DNA of 64,000 bases, taken from assembly GCA_037039925.1 (NCBI GenBank), contig JAXRKP010000063.1:507667-571666 (forward strand). The letters run 5' to 3'. Origin of the DNA: Doris montereyensis. Its lineage: Eukaryota > Mollusca > Gastropoda > Nudibranchia > Dorididae. Under the pieces are notes generated by a model that ran no database searches, was not told the origin of the DNA, and saw only the letters and a list, made by a program, of their open reading frames with translations. Made by a program: the position numbers and the translations under genes. Positions 1-28,800 of this stretch are shown here, piece after piece (position 1 is the stretch's first letter; every line of letters starts with the position of its first letter).

Positions 1-2110
1 GGTGAAGGCAGAAGTCACCGAAGACAGGACAATTAACTTCAGATATTGGTTGCTTCACTATTTGCTTACTAATTTCTGCCTTATTGTTGGTCATAGTATT
101 TTTTAACCATTATACATGTATGTGTATTACGGTTGTGAGTTTTCAGGAGACTCTAAAATTGTGTCTGGTAAAACTCCTTCATGACCGCAAGGACCTCTTA
201 TCTTCATTAATACAGGAAACGTATTTGCTTTTTATTATTATTATTCTCGCCATAAGAATTAGATCAACAATTTAGCTCTATAGTAGAACATGTACATTGT
301 AGTACACGTATCCACTTTCAATAATGATATGTAATACCAAAGAGCGTCTTTTTATAGTTATAGTTGTAGCAATATTTGGTAGTACAGAGGACAATTTTTC
401 GACTTTTTCTCTGATCTACGGGACAGTAAGATGTGAATGTTGATAAAATCTTTACACTACACTGTGACTACACCGGCCTTCAGTGAATGAAATGGTTGGC
501 ACTTACCTTTGGCCGATTTTACATAGAAATTCATTTTGCATCGTCATTTTTCTTTTATCCAAACACATACAAATACAATATGATGCATTGACCACAATTT
601 TCACTTCCCACTGGCCATGTGGAAATCTAATTAAGTCTAATTTCATTCATCGGCAATGTGTCCATTAAAAAAAAATTGCATAGTTTTGTTATACTTATAC
701 CCACTACAATTTGTCAAGGAGTACAAATGACAATTCAGATTTAACCATTTCAACAAACAATATGGTCGAAAAAAAGTGTTTAGTTCCATGTCTTTCCCAA
801 TGCATTTCCGATTCACGCTTTGAGAAAACGTGGCATTCTCATTTTATATATTCACCCTCTGTCGTGAGTGACAAACTTTAATGACTAAAGAGGTCCTACT
901 TGAAGGGAACTGCATGTTTTTCATTTATATCTTTTTCTCTGATCACAATGGAAAAATGATGAAAAGGAAATAAAAATTAAAAATTCATTTCTACACAATC
1001 GGCTTTAACTTTAACAAATACATTATGAACTCATATTCATATTATAAACATAATACTAATATTATTCAACGTCTTTCATTCTTGCATTATCAGCAACAAC
1101 AAAAATTGACCCTGATTATTGCTTATATATATTGGTGGGCCTATGACTATCCTTCTTTTCGTCATTATCACAGGATACTTGACACCTTTCTGCAATGTAT
1201 TCACTCGGGTGTTGAACGAGCGTGCACCACAAGAGCAGCCGATCTCCTGAGTACTACGTACTGTTCGACGCTTGTGCCCATGACGACAAGGGTGAGGTGT
1301 GCACTGGCGGCCTAAACTGATGCTAAACGTTCAAATGACATTGGATTTGTGTGGCGATTGGATATGTGTGGCGACACCCTATCCCTCCTCTCGCCCCTTC
1401 CCCAAAAAGCATGATGCATTAAATAAACGACATCGTTTTAATTTAGAATCCTGTTGAAAGTAAAATTATTAAAGAAAAAAAAAGAAGAAACTCATTCTGC
1501 TTCCCTTTTTTGTTTATTATGTTATACGTTGCTTGTCACAGCCATGTCATGTTGTTGCTTGCTTATCATTATTATTATCACTGTTTTGTATCATACTAAT
1601 TCATACTACATAGATATAATGTAGTCTTCCCATGTCCACTCATTTCTATCTTCAACTTTACGACCGTCTGATGGATTTAAACGATAATATACACATGAAT
1701 ACTTAATTAAAACAAATATTGAATTATCATCGGTGGAAAAGTTGTTTTTAGATCTAGGCGGTTAGGCGAGTTCTTAGATTTCTTTAATCTGAGACAGATC
1801 AATGGGTAGATTAAAGTAAGACCTAGCCAGGTGCACCCCTAAATTTAGAAGTCAGCTAATCTTTGAATTGATGGTTATTGTTCCACTCCTTGTAATTCTA
1901 ATGTGGTGATACTGATACATGTAATGAGGTATGTACAGTGTAGTTTTTTTCAACGTTCCTTCATTTTGCTGAAACTGAAACGTAATCAAACTCAAACCTC
2001 GTAGGCACACTGTGTTTATGAGAACACTTTTATTATATATAATAATAGCAGCAAAACTTTTATCAGCAGATGTTTATGCAGTGTGCTTTTATTTTTATCC
2101 AGCGACTACT
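1..2110. other. Non-coding region, no gene recognised
   Basis: AT-rich sequence. The open frames here are short, have no recognisable domain and show no convincing splice context. The only structured parts are the right end of a small MITE near 1985-2111 and a SINE that begins just after it. Confidence 0.6.
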
Positions 2111-2111
2111 G
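1985..2111 (+). mobile_element. Tc1/mariner-type MITE, left end lost
   Basis: The right end reads TTTATCCAGCGACTACTG followed by TA. It matches the right end of the intact copy at 42257-42414, and the interior (GTGTTTATGAGAACACTT and similar words) is also shared. The expected left terminus cannot be found, so this copy is decayed or truncated on that side. Confidence 0.6.
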
Positions 2112-2129
2112 TACTTATATTAATACAGT

Positions 2130-2385
2130 ACAGCCGGAGCATATCCGGGAATCTGTAACGTGAAGTGGAGCAGGTGACAATTGGACAGGACTTTAGTTTG
2201 ACTTTAACGCAGGTTTTAGCTCCAAAGCTAGTGGGGAAAATACGTGTTAATAAGTTAATGTTATTGTTATGTGTTTATCCCAAAGATCACACTATCATTC
2301 AAACCTCGCTTTGCTAGAATTCAAACCCCGGACCTCATAATTCAAAGTCTGGCAGCCTAATCACTAGGCCACTGCTGTCAGTCTC
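2130..2385 (-). repeat. tRNA-derived SINE, family A
   Basis: Read on the minus strand, it begins with a tRNA-like head: an A-box-like stretch and a B-box-like stretch near a 'gaggtccggggtttgaattc' sequence. The family body follows, with words resembling 'tgttgtgttccttgggaaagacact' and a Gs/TTCCGCTTCAC end. The same body recurs at 2690, 15270, 15460, 15885, 35713, 36048 and 43965. Confidence 0.65.
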
Positions 2386-2689
2386 ACATTAACAATGTAA
2401 CAAGTTTTCATTTGTTTCATTCCCTCACATTACATTGTAGATACTACGGTAATCTTAAATTTAAATGTTTCTTTTTCAAACTAAGGTTCCTTCATGTCCA
2501 AGGCCATTTCGGTTTGCAGAGGTGTGGAGCGTGTCCTAGTTACTAAAGTGTAAAGAGATACAGATAATAATAACCATACCTTGGACATGATGCTACTTTG
2601 CTAGTCTGTCCCAACTTTCCTGGGTACGGTAGTACCAGTAGTAGTAGTTTTTTACTTTTTAGTTTGTTTTAGTGTGTTGTTTAGTAAGT

Positions 2690-3000
2690 TTTGTGTGATG
2701 TCAGTGACCAAGTGACTAGGCTGTCCGATGGGATCATGTGGTCCCGAGTTCGAATCCGGGCAAAGTCAGACCCGATGTTGTGACCCTTGGGAAAGACACT
2801 CAACACATATTTTTCCCACTTGACCATCGTGCAAAATAGGTAAATGTACAAACACTACCTTGGGAATAAAAAAACTGCGACAGACTAGCGTTCTGCCCAG
2901 GAGGCGATTATTATCACCTGTTTCGCCTTACGTTATAAGACTTGGGATAAACTCTGGCTCTATGGGCCTTACTGGCCTTGAAGGAACTTTAATTTAACAA
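2690..3000 (+). repeat. tRNA-derived SINE, family A
   Basis: The head has a B-box-like GAGTTCGAATCC around 2747-2758. The conserved body follows (TTGGGAAAGACACT, CACTTGACC, GGAGGCGATTATTATCACC, CTCTGGCTCTATGGGCC). It does not fold as a complete tRNA, and the body is shared with other copies, so it is a SINE rather than a tRNA gene. Confidence 0.7.
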
Positions 3001-4279
3001 AAATGTTTTCTAAATTTTAGTGCATTGGTTTTATTTCTTGATGTTACAATGAGCCAGTGAAGCTTTTACCATTCAATGAAAGGGTATCATATGTACAATA
3101 TACAATTTGAGACCACAGCAAAAATAATAATAAATTAAAGCAGTGTTGACAATAATAGGGATAATGTTGATGCATTCAGTGAAGTCCCAAACTAGTGTAA
3201 TAATGACAACAAACAACAATAATAATAAACTTAAGAAAAAAAGTTGTTAAGTGTGCAGGAACAAGGTGGGGCTAAGTTTCCTCATGAAAAGTCTCCACTA
3301 AACATTGAGGAGTTAATCATGGATATGAGACCCCCCCCTCTCTCACGCACTCATACTCAAACAAAACACCTGACATCTAGTGACAACTTACTGAATCCAT
3401 TCTTGCATTCACAAAAATGAAGGAAAACACAATGCCTTTAATACTCTCTTCCTTTTTATTTGACTTTGATATTAGACAGTGTATGATACTGTGGAATTAA
3501 GATGGATACGAATGAAATCAAAAATATGTGGAAACGAAGACAATATAAAGTAAAGGATAAAACGCCACATTTACCATGTATTCAACAATCGTGAACACAA
3601 TTGCTTAAAACAAGAAGAAAGGACCAACTAAAGAGAAAAGACATGATCGAAGCAGTAATGCATGACTTGAAGAAATTCTTGTGGGAACATAAAACATGCC
3701 TGAGCAAACAGGCGTAGCAAACGGACTGACGAGAGAAGATCTTGGGAAAGAGAAAGACATTTACAACTATCATATGGTACACCACTCTGTACAAAATTTA
3801 AAAATTAATGCCATATTCCTTGAAAAGTCAACACATAGTTGGACACCTCCCGTCTCTTAATTTTTTTATTATTATCATCAACCTTTTTATCATCATTTAT
3901 TTTTAACCCCCCCCCCCCCCAAGCAAAGTCCCTTAAAAAAAAAAACAACAGACCTGTCATTCACAACAAATTCTTCTAATGAAAACTCCAGCAAAAGAAA
4001 AATTTACGCTAAATAAACCAATGCTTGGTTGCTGCAAAAACTTAAAAAAAAAACTAACAAGGGATTGGTAGCATCCATCTTGATGACATAAAATTGAGAT
4101 TCCACTCAGTGTATCCATAAGCTAACAAGACAGAAAAACAAAATTCTGGCATGTAATAATTATTATCACTTTAGAAAAACATGTTTCACATCCCCATTCT
4201 TTTATGTGTCCGTAAGTACACACACAAAAAAGAGCCCAAATTATCCATCTGCTTTGAACATGGTTCCACTCCCAGGTGC

Positions 4280-19344
<15,065 letters not shown>

Positions 19345-20607
19345 ATCCAGATCCCCATTTATGCAGTATAAATCAGTGCAAACTAGGTCAAGACCAAAGG
19401 CACACCCCTCTAGTTTTCAAATAAGTTGAAAAATGATTCTGAAAGGTGGTATTTTGGCAAAGAAACAATCAATGAGAGCATCCCCCATGTCCCTGTATTG
19501 CGTCCATGCACATACTTTGAGTCGACTGCCATCAACTGTGCACCAAAAGTCTAGACCTAGATTTGCATCCAACATCTGTGGATGGGATTTATAGTCCCTG
19601 CCTGTTTGTTTCCACTTATATAGAATAAGAGAACACTTGATTTCATGCGACCGGTTTTTGCAGCTAACACTTGATGCTAGGGAAAAAAGGTCACTTGCTA
19701 TGAATAAAAAGGCAAACAAACGCAACCACGCATTGATTGGTCCATGAAGTACTGCACGCTCACAATAGACAGATATTATACCGATAGTAGATGCAAAAGC
19801 ACAAAATCAGGACATAGATCTAAAAAATCAAAGGTATAGAGTCAAAATCTTCGAACTTAATAATAATATGGTAATTGTTGACGCCACCCACCCCCGTTAA
19901 ATTGAATTCTAGTCCTAAATCAGCATTACAGTTGCCTCCTTCCCACTCATTGTTTACATACTGGAAGTGGACGATAGACTTGCCTTGCAATCATATTCAC
20001 TTTCTTCACACACGATATTCCGTCCAACGCAAATGATGTATCTGATTATCCCAACCTCTATTCTTCCTTGCCACTTCATAAATTTGACAAAATCAGGACA
20101 TACATCTAAAATGCTCTCTATTTCTCTCTTTTACACACACAACACGCGATTTGCAGGAGTCATATTGAAAGTTGTTAATCTCACTTGATTTAGATCTAAG
20201 ACCAGGGGTGTCTAGATCTAACAAGTTTGAAAATCATAAGCCTTAGTTTGAAATTCAGTAATCGCGATGATAAAAATCATTAAATGCACCACATGTACTA
20301 GGAGAACAACATAATAACATAAATACCATTAATCATAATAACACGAATCCTGGATAGGGGGTATTGACCGATTATTTTGCGCGCTGAATATATGGAACAA
20401 TGCAGCGTTGTATTGCAAATGGGGGTTGATTGTATGACGTTAGGTTCCTTTAATTAAACATAATGACCTTGTGCCTGTATGCACAAAGATAATGTAAGAC
20501 TGTTACACGTTTGCTTAGGCTAAGCGATTACTGATGTGTGTGGTATGTATGAAACTGAGTCAACCAGCGTTGCACCGAACATGCAACACAAAACGGATGA
20601 TTAACAG

Positions 20608-20776
20608 AAATTCAACATTTTTTTCTTATTGTTATTATTTTTTACGAAAAATTTAATGTAGAAATAGGGGAAGCACCGGAAATCATTTAGCACTGAGTAT
20701 GGTGCAGAAATTCAACATTTACGAAAAATTTAATGTGAGAAATAGGGACACCCGGAAATCATTTAGCACTGAGCGC
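20608..20776. repeat. Tandem duplication, about 75-95-bp unit
   Basis: CAGAAATTCAACATTT...TTACGAAAAATTTAATG...GGAAATCATTTAGCACTGAG occurs twice. The first unit has an extra T-rich insertion of about 20-25 bp. Confidence 0.85.
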
Positions 20777-22092
20777 TGAGATGGTGGGTTGACCATCGCT
20801 CGCCACGAAGACACAATGGATAAAGCCAATGCGAAACAGGGGAGTAATAAAACTGATCCCACCTTGAACTTTGATCGTGATGCATGCCCAGTCTATTGAA
20901 AATGCTGGGTGATTGCATGCAACTTACGGTATCAAGAATGAGCCGTGGGCGGAGTCCGTAAGATTTCAATTCTAATTGTCCGGTAACAAATCAGTGATCC
21001 AATGGAACAAAGGCTATGATATACAGTAGGTGGAGCCAAGAGAAACCGGTCATCTTTTATTACATTACAATGGATAGGTGTGAAGGGAAAAAAAGAAGCC
21101 ATTATCAAATCAATTACAGACGTATTTTATGATAATTTGGAGAAAATGATATTTACTTTTGCCGTTGCCACAGAAAATTATGATCTTAAAACAGGCTTTT
21201 AGGGGGGCAATTTATATAGAGAAAAAAATCGCTTTCACAGAGATTGCAGGCATTTAGGCGGTCACTACTGTTACTGTATATTTTGTACCATGAGCATAAC
21301 AACCATTAGACTTAGTCTCGATCTAGATTTTTAAATTATATTTTGGGATAAGCAAAACCACTAGAATCTTCTATTGCTGTTATGTTTAGTGAGAGAGAGA
21401 GAATAAAACAATTGCCTTTTTGTAATGGTCGAGCCTGTTGACACTCCTATTCAGTAGGGTGCCTAATGTTCTGAAGAAGGGCAGAAACTTGACCGTAGAA
21501 GTAGTTAAGTCCAGTTTCCTGCTTCATTTTCAGTAACAATAAAGGACAGGTGTTATGGCACATGCTGACCCCTTTGCCGTGTGTGTGGAGAGCATCAGTG
21601 TAATTTGGTTTTATACAAACCATAAATTCTCAATTACACTGCTATGTAGCTAGATCTCGATAGTGGATAGTAAGCATGGCATAATTGCACTTTAGCACCG
21701 CCAGACAGTATCGAACTTGAAAATAGTTAAACGATACTATTCGCAGCATATCGCCGACCTGACTCACTGAAAAAACACTGTGATTATGCTTTCACTCTCT
21801 CGCCGACTCAGGCCAACTGACTGTGTTAAAAGAAACAGTGTTCCGTTGTCGATGTCTGAATATATTTATACTCCTTGTGTCTGCCTTCTTCAAAATAGCA
21901 GATCAACGCAGATCAACGGAATTCTTCTTTCCTGATGGCGGGGAATAATATTATTATTTTACCTCCTTACTGGTTCTGTTTCTCAGTTTTATCATCTTCT
22001 TCAGGAAAGTATGGGGGGTCCATGGGGGGCTTGCCCCCTGCATGAAAATAAACAATAAAAAGCCCCACTCTTATGTTTCCAAGTCAGTTGTG

Positions 22093-22328
22093 AGTTGTCT
22101 CTCTATTATTACTCCCGCTTTAGCACTGCCGCCATGTATTTCCTACTGTTGTGCCTATGGTCGGTCTGCGGTGTTAAAGTGGGAGTAATAATAGGAAGAC
22201 GACTTGAAGCCCTGTTTGCCTGGCCCAAGTCGTCTCCCTATTATTACTCCCATTTTAGCACCGCCGCAGTGTATTTTCAACTTCATTTAATATGGTCAAC
22301 GGTGCTAAGGTGGGAGTTATAATTATTG
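22093..22328. mobile_element. Tandem pair of hairpin MITEs
   Basis: Two units (about 22093-22204 and 22228-22328) each begin with TCTCYCTATTATTACTCCC plus YTTTAGCACYGCCG and end with its reverse complement (GTGTTAAAGTGGGAGTAATA; GTGCTAAGGTGGGAGTTATA). Each can fold into a stem of about 30 bp. There is no coding capacity. Confidence 0.75.
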
Positions 22329-22749
22329 AAGTCCAAGGCCCCCATAACACGCAGCGCATCGCTCTAGCGATCGAAGATCATAAGATAGTGAAAGAGGGCA
22401 ATGCCCAGTATCATGCATAAACTGAGTTTGTAATAAAATGTAATTATATTCATATTCAAGGAGTAAAATATTGGCGCTGCTAGCTAAAGTGCGATTATCC
22501 TGTAAGCTCTTACATCAGATCAGTGTCAATTGGCTGATTTATTTCAATTTCATGTATACAGGCTCTGGTTCTTAGGTAGCCGTACTGATGTTACTGTTAC
22601 ACTTTACCACCCTAGTAGATCTAGAATCTACATTTTATGATGCATGCTTGGATTATTAACACACTGCACTGTCACTGTGGTGTTGGGAATAAGAAAAACA
22701 GGTGTTCCCAATCGGGTGAGGATTAAGAAATTAAACTGTAGTTCTAGAT

Positions 22750-24121
22750 CTAGAGTCAAGTCGCCAGTACTACGCACACGCCCATCTCTCGCACACTTCG
22801 TGCTTTCACGTTGATTGTTACTGAAATTACGCTGTTTCCCCATCCACGTATCGCACACGATACAACACAGTTATCCTTTGCCTTCGCTTCCTACCTATTT
22901 TTGAGACGACACGTCCTTATCTGCTATATTTTTAGAAGAAAATCTTCGCGAATCGAGAAGTAAGAACATCCGCCATTTTTATTTTTCGCTAGTGGGCCCT
23001 GTAACTTTACTTAGTGATATGGAATTATGGGAATAATTCTATATTTAGTTTTGTTGTTGAGAATGACTGGAAAATCCCTTCTATATTTAACTATGCCTTG
23101 GAATGGTGTTTAGCTATTAATGGGACTGTGCGAAAGGGGGGATCAGTTTTCTATAGGAATGCCACTAGTCGCACAGCGCCCTAACTCTCACTCATATTTG
23201 AGTAAATTGAGTAGTAAAGTTACGATGCTGACTACGACTTTTTTTGTGGGGTTTTAACTACGTTTTGCTGGAGAGAGAAAGAGAGTTCATATTTTAATTT
23301 TTTGAGTAACAAAACTGATTAACAAATCTTTCACTTTCAGAAATGACTTCAACTATAAAATCTCGCCTAAAGAATATAAAATATTCTGAGTTGGTGAGAA
23401 AGACAGTGAATTTTGTGAATGGATTGGCTGCGATTGTGGGAGGTGGTTTCACATAGGTTGTCTGAAGGATGCAAGTTTGCAAGGGATGAGCATGAATGAG
23501 ATTGAAAAATAACATGTTTGTGAAAATTGTTAGCCTAAGTATTATCATAAATAAAATCATGACTTTTATATCCAACATTTGTTTCTCAGCTCTTCTGTTT
23601 TACACTACAGTGTGTGACTGCTGGTGCTGTCTGTGCGACATCATGTATTTTAATTAAGGTGTCAGAGAGTGAGTGGGTAACTGCTGGCGCTAGCTGTGTG
23701 ACACGAGTAAATTAATTGTGAGAGGATTATGGAACTGTTTTGGGGGGTGAGTTAGCCATTGTTAGCAATGAAACAACTCTCAAAGCTTTTAACTGAGCTA
23801 AATTGTATCAAAACTTTGGATTTGATCATAAATCGGGTCATTTACAGTGCACTTTGAGACTGCGAGTGCCGGAGCACAGGCTGTGCGACTTCAGGCAACT
23901 CTCGTTTGCTGTGCGAGATGGGGGAAACATAATGGTCGTGCGAAAAAGGGTTGTTCAGGATCAATCACACAATGGGCTCGACACGCCACCTCTCGCTCAG
24001 GAAAAGATAACTCTTAAACATGGTAGCATCAAATTCAGGATCAAGCACAAAGAGCTTAAGTTACAAGAGTGACATGCCCCTTCCGACCGTTGGTGTGCGA
24101 GTGCTGGGGACTTCACTCTAG
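22750..24121. mobile_element. 1.37-kb TIR DNA transposon carrying a PHD-finger remnant (copy 1)
   Basis: It is a near-duplicate of 60831-62246. The left end, CTAGAGTCAAGTCGCCAGTA, is followed by CGCACACGCCC. The right end read in reverse, CTAGAGTGAAGTCCCCAGCA, is followed by CTCGCACAC, so the termini are imperfect inverted repeats of about 29 bp. GTGCGA/TCGCAC words cluster near both ends and in the middle, like transposase-binding subterminal repeats. There is no transposase frame, so the copy is non-autonomous. The superfamily is not assigned. Confidence 0.8.
23405..23533 (+). pseudogene. PHD-type zinc-finger fragment inside the TIR element
   Basis: The frame reads [20 protein letters not shown], then [15 protein letters not shown], a stop (TAA 23510-23512), HVCENC and a stop. 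The order C-x(4)-C-x-C...W-F-H-x2-C...C-x2-C is that of a PHD finger C-terminal half. An upstream in-frame stop and the internal TAA show that it is not an intact gene. It is probably a leftover of the parent transposon's protein. Confidence 0.65.
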
Positions 24122-25440
24122 ATCTAGCATTCACAGCAGGGCTGGGAATAAATGTAACTTACTACAGCCCTAATCTTAATCAAGATTAGATCTACATAGA
24201 CTATTATTATTTATGATGAGTATCAGTATGAGTATCAGTATGGCCCATGCCATATCAGCAAAAATAAATGCATGCAACATTATAATGAAGACAGGCTAAC
24301 GAGTGTGACTTAAACCGTTAGGCTATCATGCTAAATTTTCAAGTAGATCTAAATAAGATCAAAATTAAAATAGAGCTACGTTTGAAGTCTCGCCACTCTA
24401 TCAAAACTCAAAATGTCGATAGAATGCAACCACTACCATGTAGATCTAGAATCTAGATCTAGATCTAGATCCCTAGCCTAAACTTTACAAATAATTTACA
24501 TCTAAGAAATCCACACATGAGATTGTAGTCGTTTGCAAGCTCACTCTCCAGATCAGATGGGTGGACGTGGGATTATTATTCTCAGGTTATGAAATACAAA
24601 CTTACCATCTTGTTTCACTACTGATGGATGTAAACAGTAGCAAGAAAACCGTAATTGGAACAATCAGTTTGACCAAACTCAATCTTCTTCGCACGTGTAG
24701 CAAGACGCCATTAGAATTGTCAACAAGTAATGCACTTGTAAACTCGTTGGTGATTGGTCTGGTTCAATCAAGGGGAGGTGATGAAGTTGACTTTGACAAA
24801 ATGACGACTTGAATATTACGTCCCCTTCTCCGCCTTCCATCAGTCACGTTCCTCATTCCTCATTCCTCATTTTACTCTTACCTCTTTATTCCTCTTCTTC
24901 CTCCTCCTCATCATCTTTGAAGACCAGATGAATTTCTGTAATTCAAGGGATACCACCATTAACAGTTAGTATACCTTTCAAGACCCATCGAGCTGAAGAT
25001 CCTTATTTAGGCCTACAGTTAGATCTAGAGCTAGATCTAGATTTAGTCTCTAGAGTAGAAGTAGATCTAGAGCTAGACTATCTAGATCTAGATTAGATCT
25101 AAATTCTACTAAATTGGATAGAGGATAGAGGCCTTAGATCTGGAATTTAGTGCTAGAGATCTAGCTCTAAATCTAGGACCCGTAGCATTCTATAGCTACT
25201 TAGATTTAGATCCACTTTCACTTAAATTTATTAATCTAGCTCTGTCTAGATCTATCTAGATCTAGTATCTAGACTATCGTAGATTTTGATCTATCTCTAA
25301 ATTCTCAAAACATGGTTACTCCCCCTCCCCTCACTTCTCTCTCATTTCCGCCCTTTTACACCCCTCTGCCCCCCCCCATCTCCCTCCCTCTCACACCATA
25401 CACTCACTTTCTTTTCCCCCTCTTTCTTTAATCCACCAAC
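24122..25440. other. Upstream region of the PCGF gene, TAGATC-rich
   Basis: No gene was recognised. There are degenerate TAGATC/CTAGAT hexamer clusters at 24442-24472 and 25021-25310, then C/T-rich sequence. A non-coding first exon for the PCGF gene must lie upstream of 25878, since an acceptor precedes the start codon, but it could not be placed. Confidence 0.5.
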
Positions 25441-25640
<200 letters not shown>

Positions 25641-25888
25641 TTTAAAGTCATTTATAATAATATGCTGATAATAGCAAATGATATATTTCTTCTGTAGGCT
25701 ATTACCATTATATTGTTTGTCTTGGTTTGTTTCTTTTGTTTAGTAAAAGGCCTAATTATACGATAAATAAGATATTTTTTTATTAAATCCATCTTCTTAG
25801 AATGTGTCTCTTTGCTATCAGATCTTTGTTATTCTCTGTCATTCAATGTTTAATTTCTGATGATAATTTTTCTCTAGATTAGAGGACC

Positions 25889-28800
25889 ATGTCCACTCCA
25901 GGGGAAGAAAAACCAGAACTCCCTGTGGTGCCTAGTGGTACAAAGAGTACAAGGAGAATGGATGAAAATAACAATTTGTGGATTTCTGTCAATACATTGA
26001 ATCCACATCTTATTTGTGGCTTATGTCAAGGATATCTGTATGAGGCTTGCACAATAACAGAATGCATGCATTCATGTAAGTAAAATTACAAAATTTTAAC
26101 AGTTATAACTTTTTCATGAGGATCTTTTTTCTCTTTTTTTTTCCTGAACAGCTTTTAGCTGTCTCCCTTAAATGGTTGCTGTAATATTGTATTTATTCTA
26201 AATATATATATACAAATTATATTATTCTATCCAGATATCACCGTGTAATGGTTGGAAGTAAGGCAAATTTAAAAGAGCTTAATGGTGAACTTACTTCTTT
26301 CATTTTTTTGTCCTTTTCTTCTTTATAATTTTCTCTTTTCTTGTTCGTTTCCTGCTGTTATGTTTTGGTATCATTTTGTTTTTGTTATAATTTTATTAAG
26401 TTTTTTCTTTTAACAAGAATTTTTATAAGCAAATAAAAGGCCATTCTCCTGCTTTAGCTTAACTCATAGACTACCCAAGGCCTGACACAAGCATGGGTAC
26501 CCAAAAAAGTAGGGTGGTTTGAAAAATGTGTAACTTTGTTATTTGTTATTATTTTCTCAGGTTCATAAGAGATCAAACTTTATATTGGCACCGATAAAAA
26601 TCGGTTATGTGCCATTAGTTTGTCTGAGTTGGGATGAATAAAAGGGTGAATTTGAGAAGCTAAAAATCTTTTTGGGGAGGAGATGCCATTCACACAGTAC
26701 ACTACTTTCATCAATAAATACATGAAAACAATGATTGGAAAATAATGAACTGGTAAGCTGATCGAAAACAGTGCCGTCTATGCTGTTTTTGGCTTGTAGA
26801 TCTACTTGTAATACTATTCGAAGTAGTTCTTTTGTAAATTTGCAAAGAAAACGGGTTACGGGGGAGGGCGGCACCTGAAGTGATTTTTTTTGCTTTTGAG
26901 TTAAGGTTTTGGCTTTTAGTGTGTACATGAGTAACTGTCAAAATACAGTCATCCTATATCATTGAATTGTTTGTAGCGTCCTTGGTTGCCATAGAAATGG
27001 CCGCCATCTTGGATTTTGACTCAATTTTCAAAATCTATCTCCTCCCATAGTTATGAATAAAATCACTCAAAACCTGTGCCGATCGTCTTTTCTATTCAAT
27101 ATCTAAAGAGTGATGTCAGTTTTTTTTTCTCGATATTTTTGATATTATTTTTTTAATGAAATTTTGAAAATACTATATAACGTGAATGTACAAAAACTGC
27201 GTTTTTATTACAAAAAAAATGATCTCAAAAAGTTTACAATATATAAAAAAAACCTGACGTCATTCTATTAACATTGACAAGAGGAACGTGTGTGCCAAAT
27301 ATAATACAAATCGTTCGGTAAATGACGGAGGAGATAGAATTTTAGTGTGACAAAACTACATTTCGAGAAAAATGCAAGTAAAAAGGTCAACAGAAAATAT
27401 CACAAAACAAACACTTCAGACGGGTTTCTCTTGTTGTAGCAGTTCCCTTACTCTTTCGACAGTCTCTGGCATTGTTACTTATGTAAATAGGATTATAAAT
27501 CTAGGTTTAGATGCGCACTGTTGTGAAAACAGACATCGAAATGACCACTTTTTGTTTTTTTCCCTATATCCTATGCTTGTGCACGTGTTTACATACACAC
27601 TGACACGCAACGCCTCTTATATCAAAATTTTGATTGTTTTTACCTCCCTCGCCTACAAAATATTTTGTAAAAAAATTATACATCAAATGGACATTTTTCT
27701 GCCATGAACTTGTAGATATATAAATGATCGTTCTACCCGAATATGCCAAGAACAGAAAATTAACCTTTTGGTCCAAAACTCGCCAGTCCATGTGCCCCCC
27801 CCCCCCTTAAGTTGAAGGCTTACACTGCCAGCAGTAAAACAATCATAAAAAATCAATCGTTCACACTAGAGAGCTCGTTCCGGTAGGAAGTGGAAATAGA
27901 ATAATGAGCCTAGAAGATGCTCCATACCACAATCTCGTATACGCTATTTTGTTATAGTTATGGCCCGGCACCGTTATGATTGCACATGTGCGACAATTGT
28001 ACTATGACGTAAATGAAGGGTGATCTTACCCGTGCGACAATGTTAATCTATGAGTTAATCCATCGTTGTTGTAAAACTTTTAATCTTGGTCTTTTCTATT
28101 TTGTCTTCACATTTTTGATTCGGTGACATATGTTTGTAATGCATTTTGCTGACCTTTAACACTTTATTATTCCTCCAGTTTGTAAAAATTGTATTGTGAA
28201 ACATTTAGCAAGGAGTTTGAATTGCCCAGTATGTGCCATATTGATTCATCCAACAGATCCCTTTGTACATATCAGGTAAAATATTTAATATCCTTTTATA
28301 ATGCCGATAGTGACTAATATTTGTATTAATAAAGGTAACAATATTTGCATAGCTGCCAACCAGTACGTAAATAATGTATTTGGTACTTTTCGTTTTGCTC
28401 TGAGCCTGTTTTAAAGAAACCTAAGTTAACAGCAGAGCTTCACTCAGAGCGGGGTGAAAGTCTGGAAACATTATTTTGAGTTTACAACACTACTGTCGCA
28501 CTTCACCAGAAAGGCCAGCGATTAGCAGAGTTTTTGTTATTTATTTTAAAAGGGGTTACTTCTAGTTAAATTATCAATATTATCCGAAGTATTACGGGCT
28601 GTTGTGCAAGTTAGAATTAGTCGGCGTGGTCTGTTTTTGAGTTGAAAACGTTGACAACTATCTATGTGTCTTACCATGCTTGTCAGTATGTGTAGGATAC
28701 TAAATTTTGGTATATATGTGTAAATTATTCACCTACCAGCTCCATCTTAATATGCACTCCAGTGTATTTTTTCTATGAGGATATATATACTAAATTTTGG

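Larger units (their letters stand above)
19345..22749. other. NOP56 upstream / intergenic region
   Basis: This contains the presumed 5' UTR and promoter of NOP56 (minus strand). A CCAAT-type site (ATTGG on plus) lies near 19736-19740, about 390 bp upstream of the ATG; its role is a guess. No gene was recognised. A short tandem duplication and a hairpin MITE dimer are listed separately. Confidence 0.45.
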
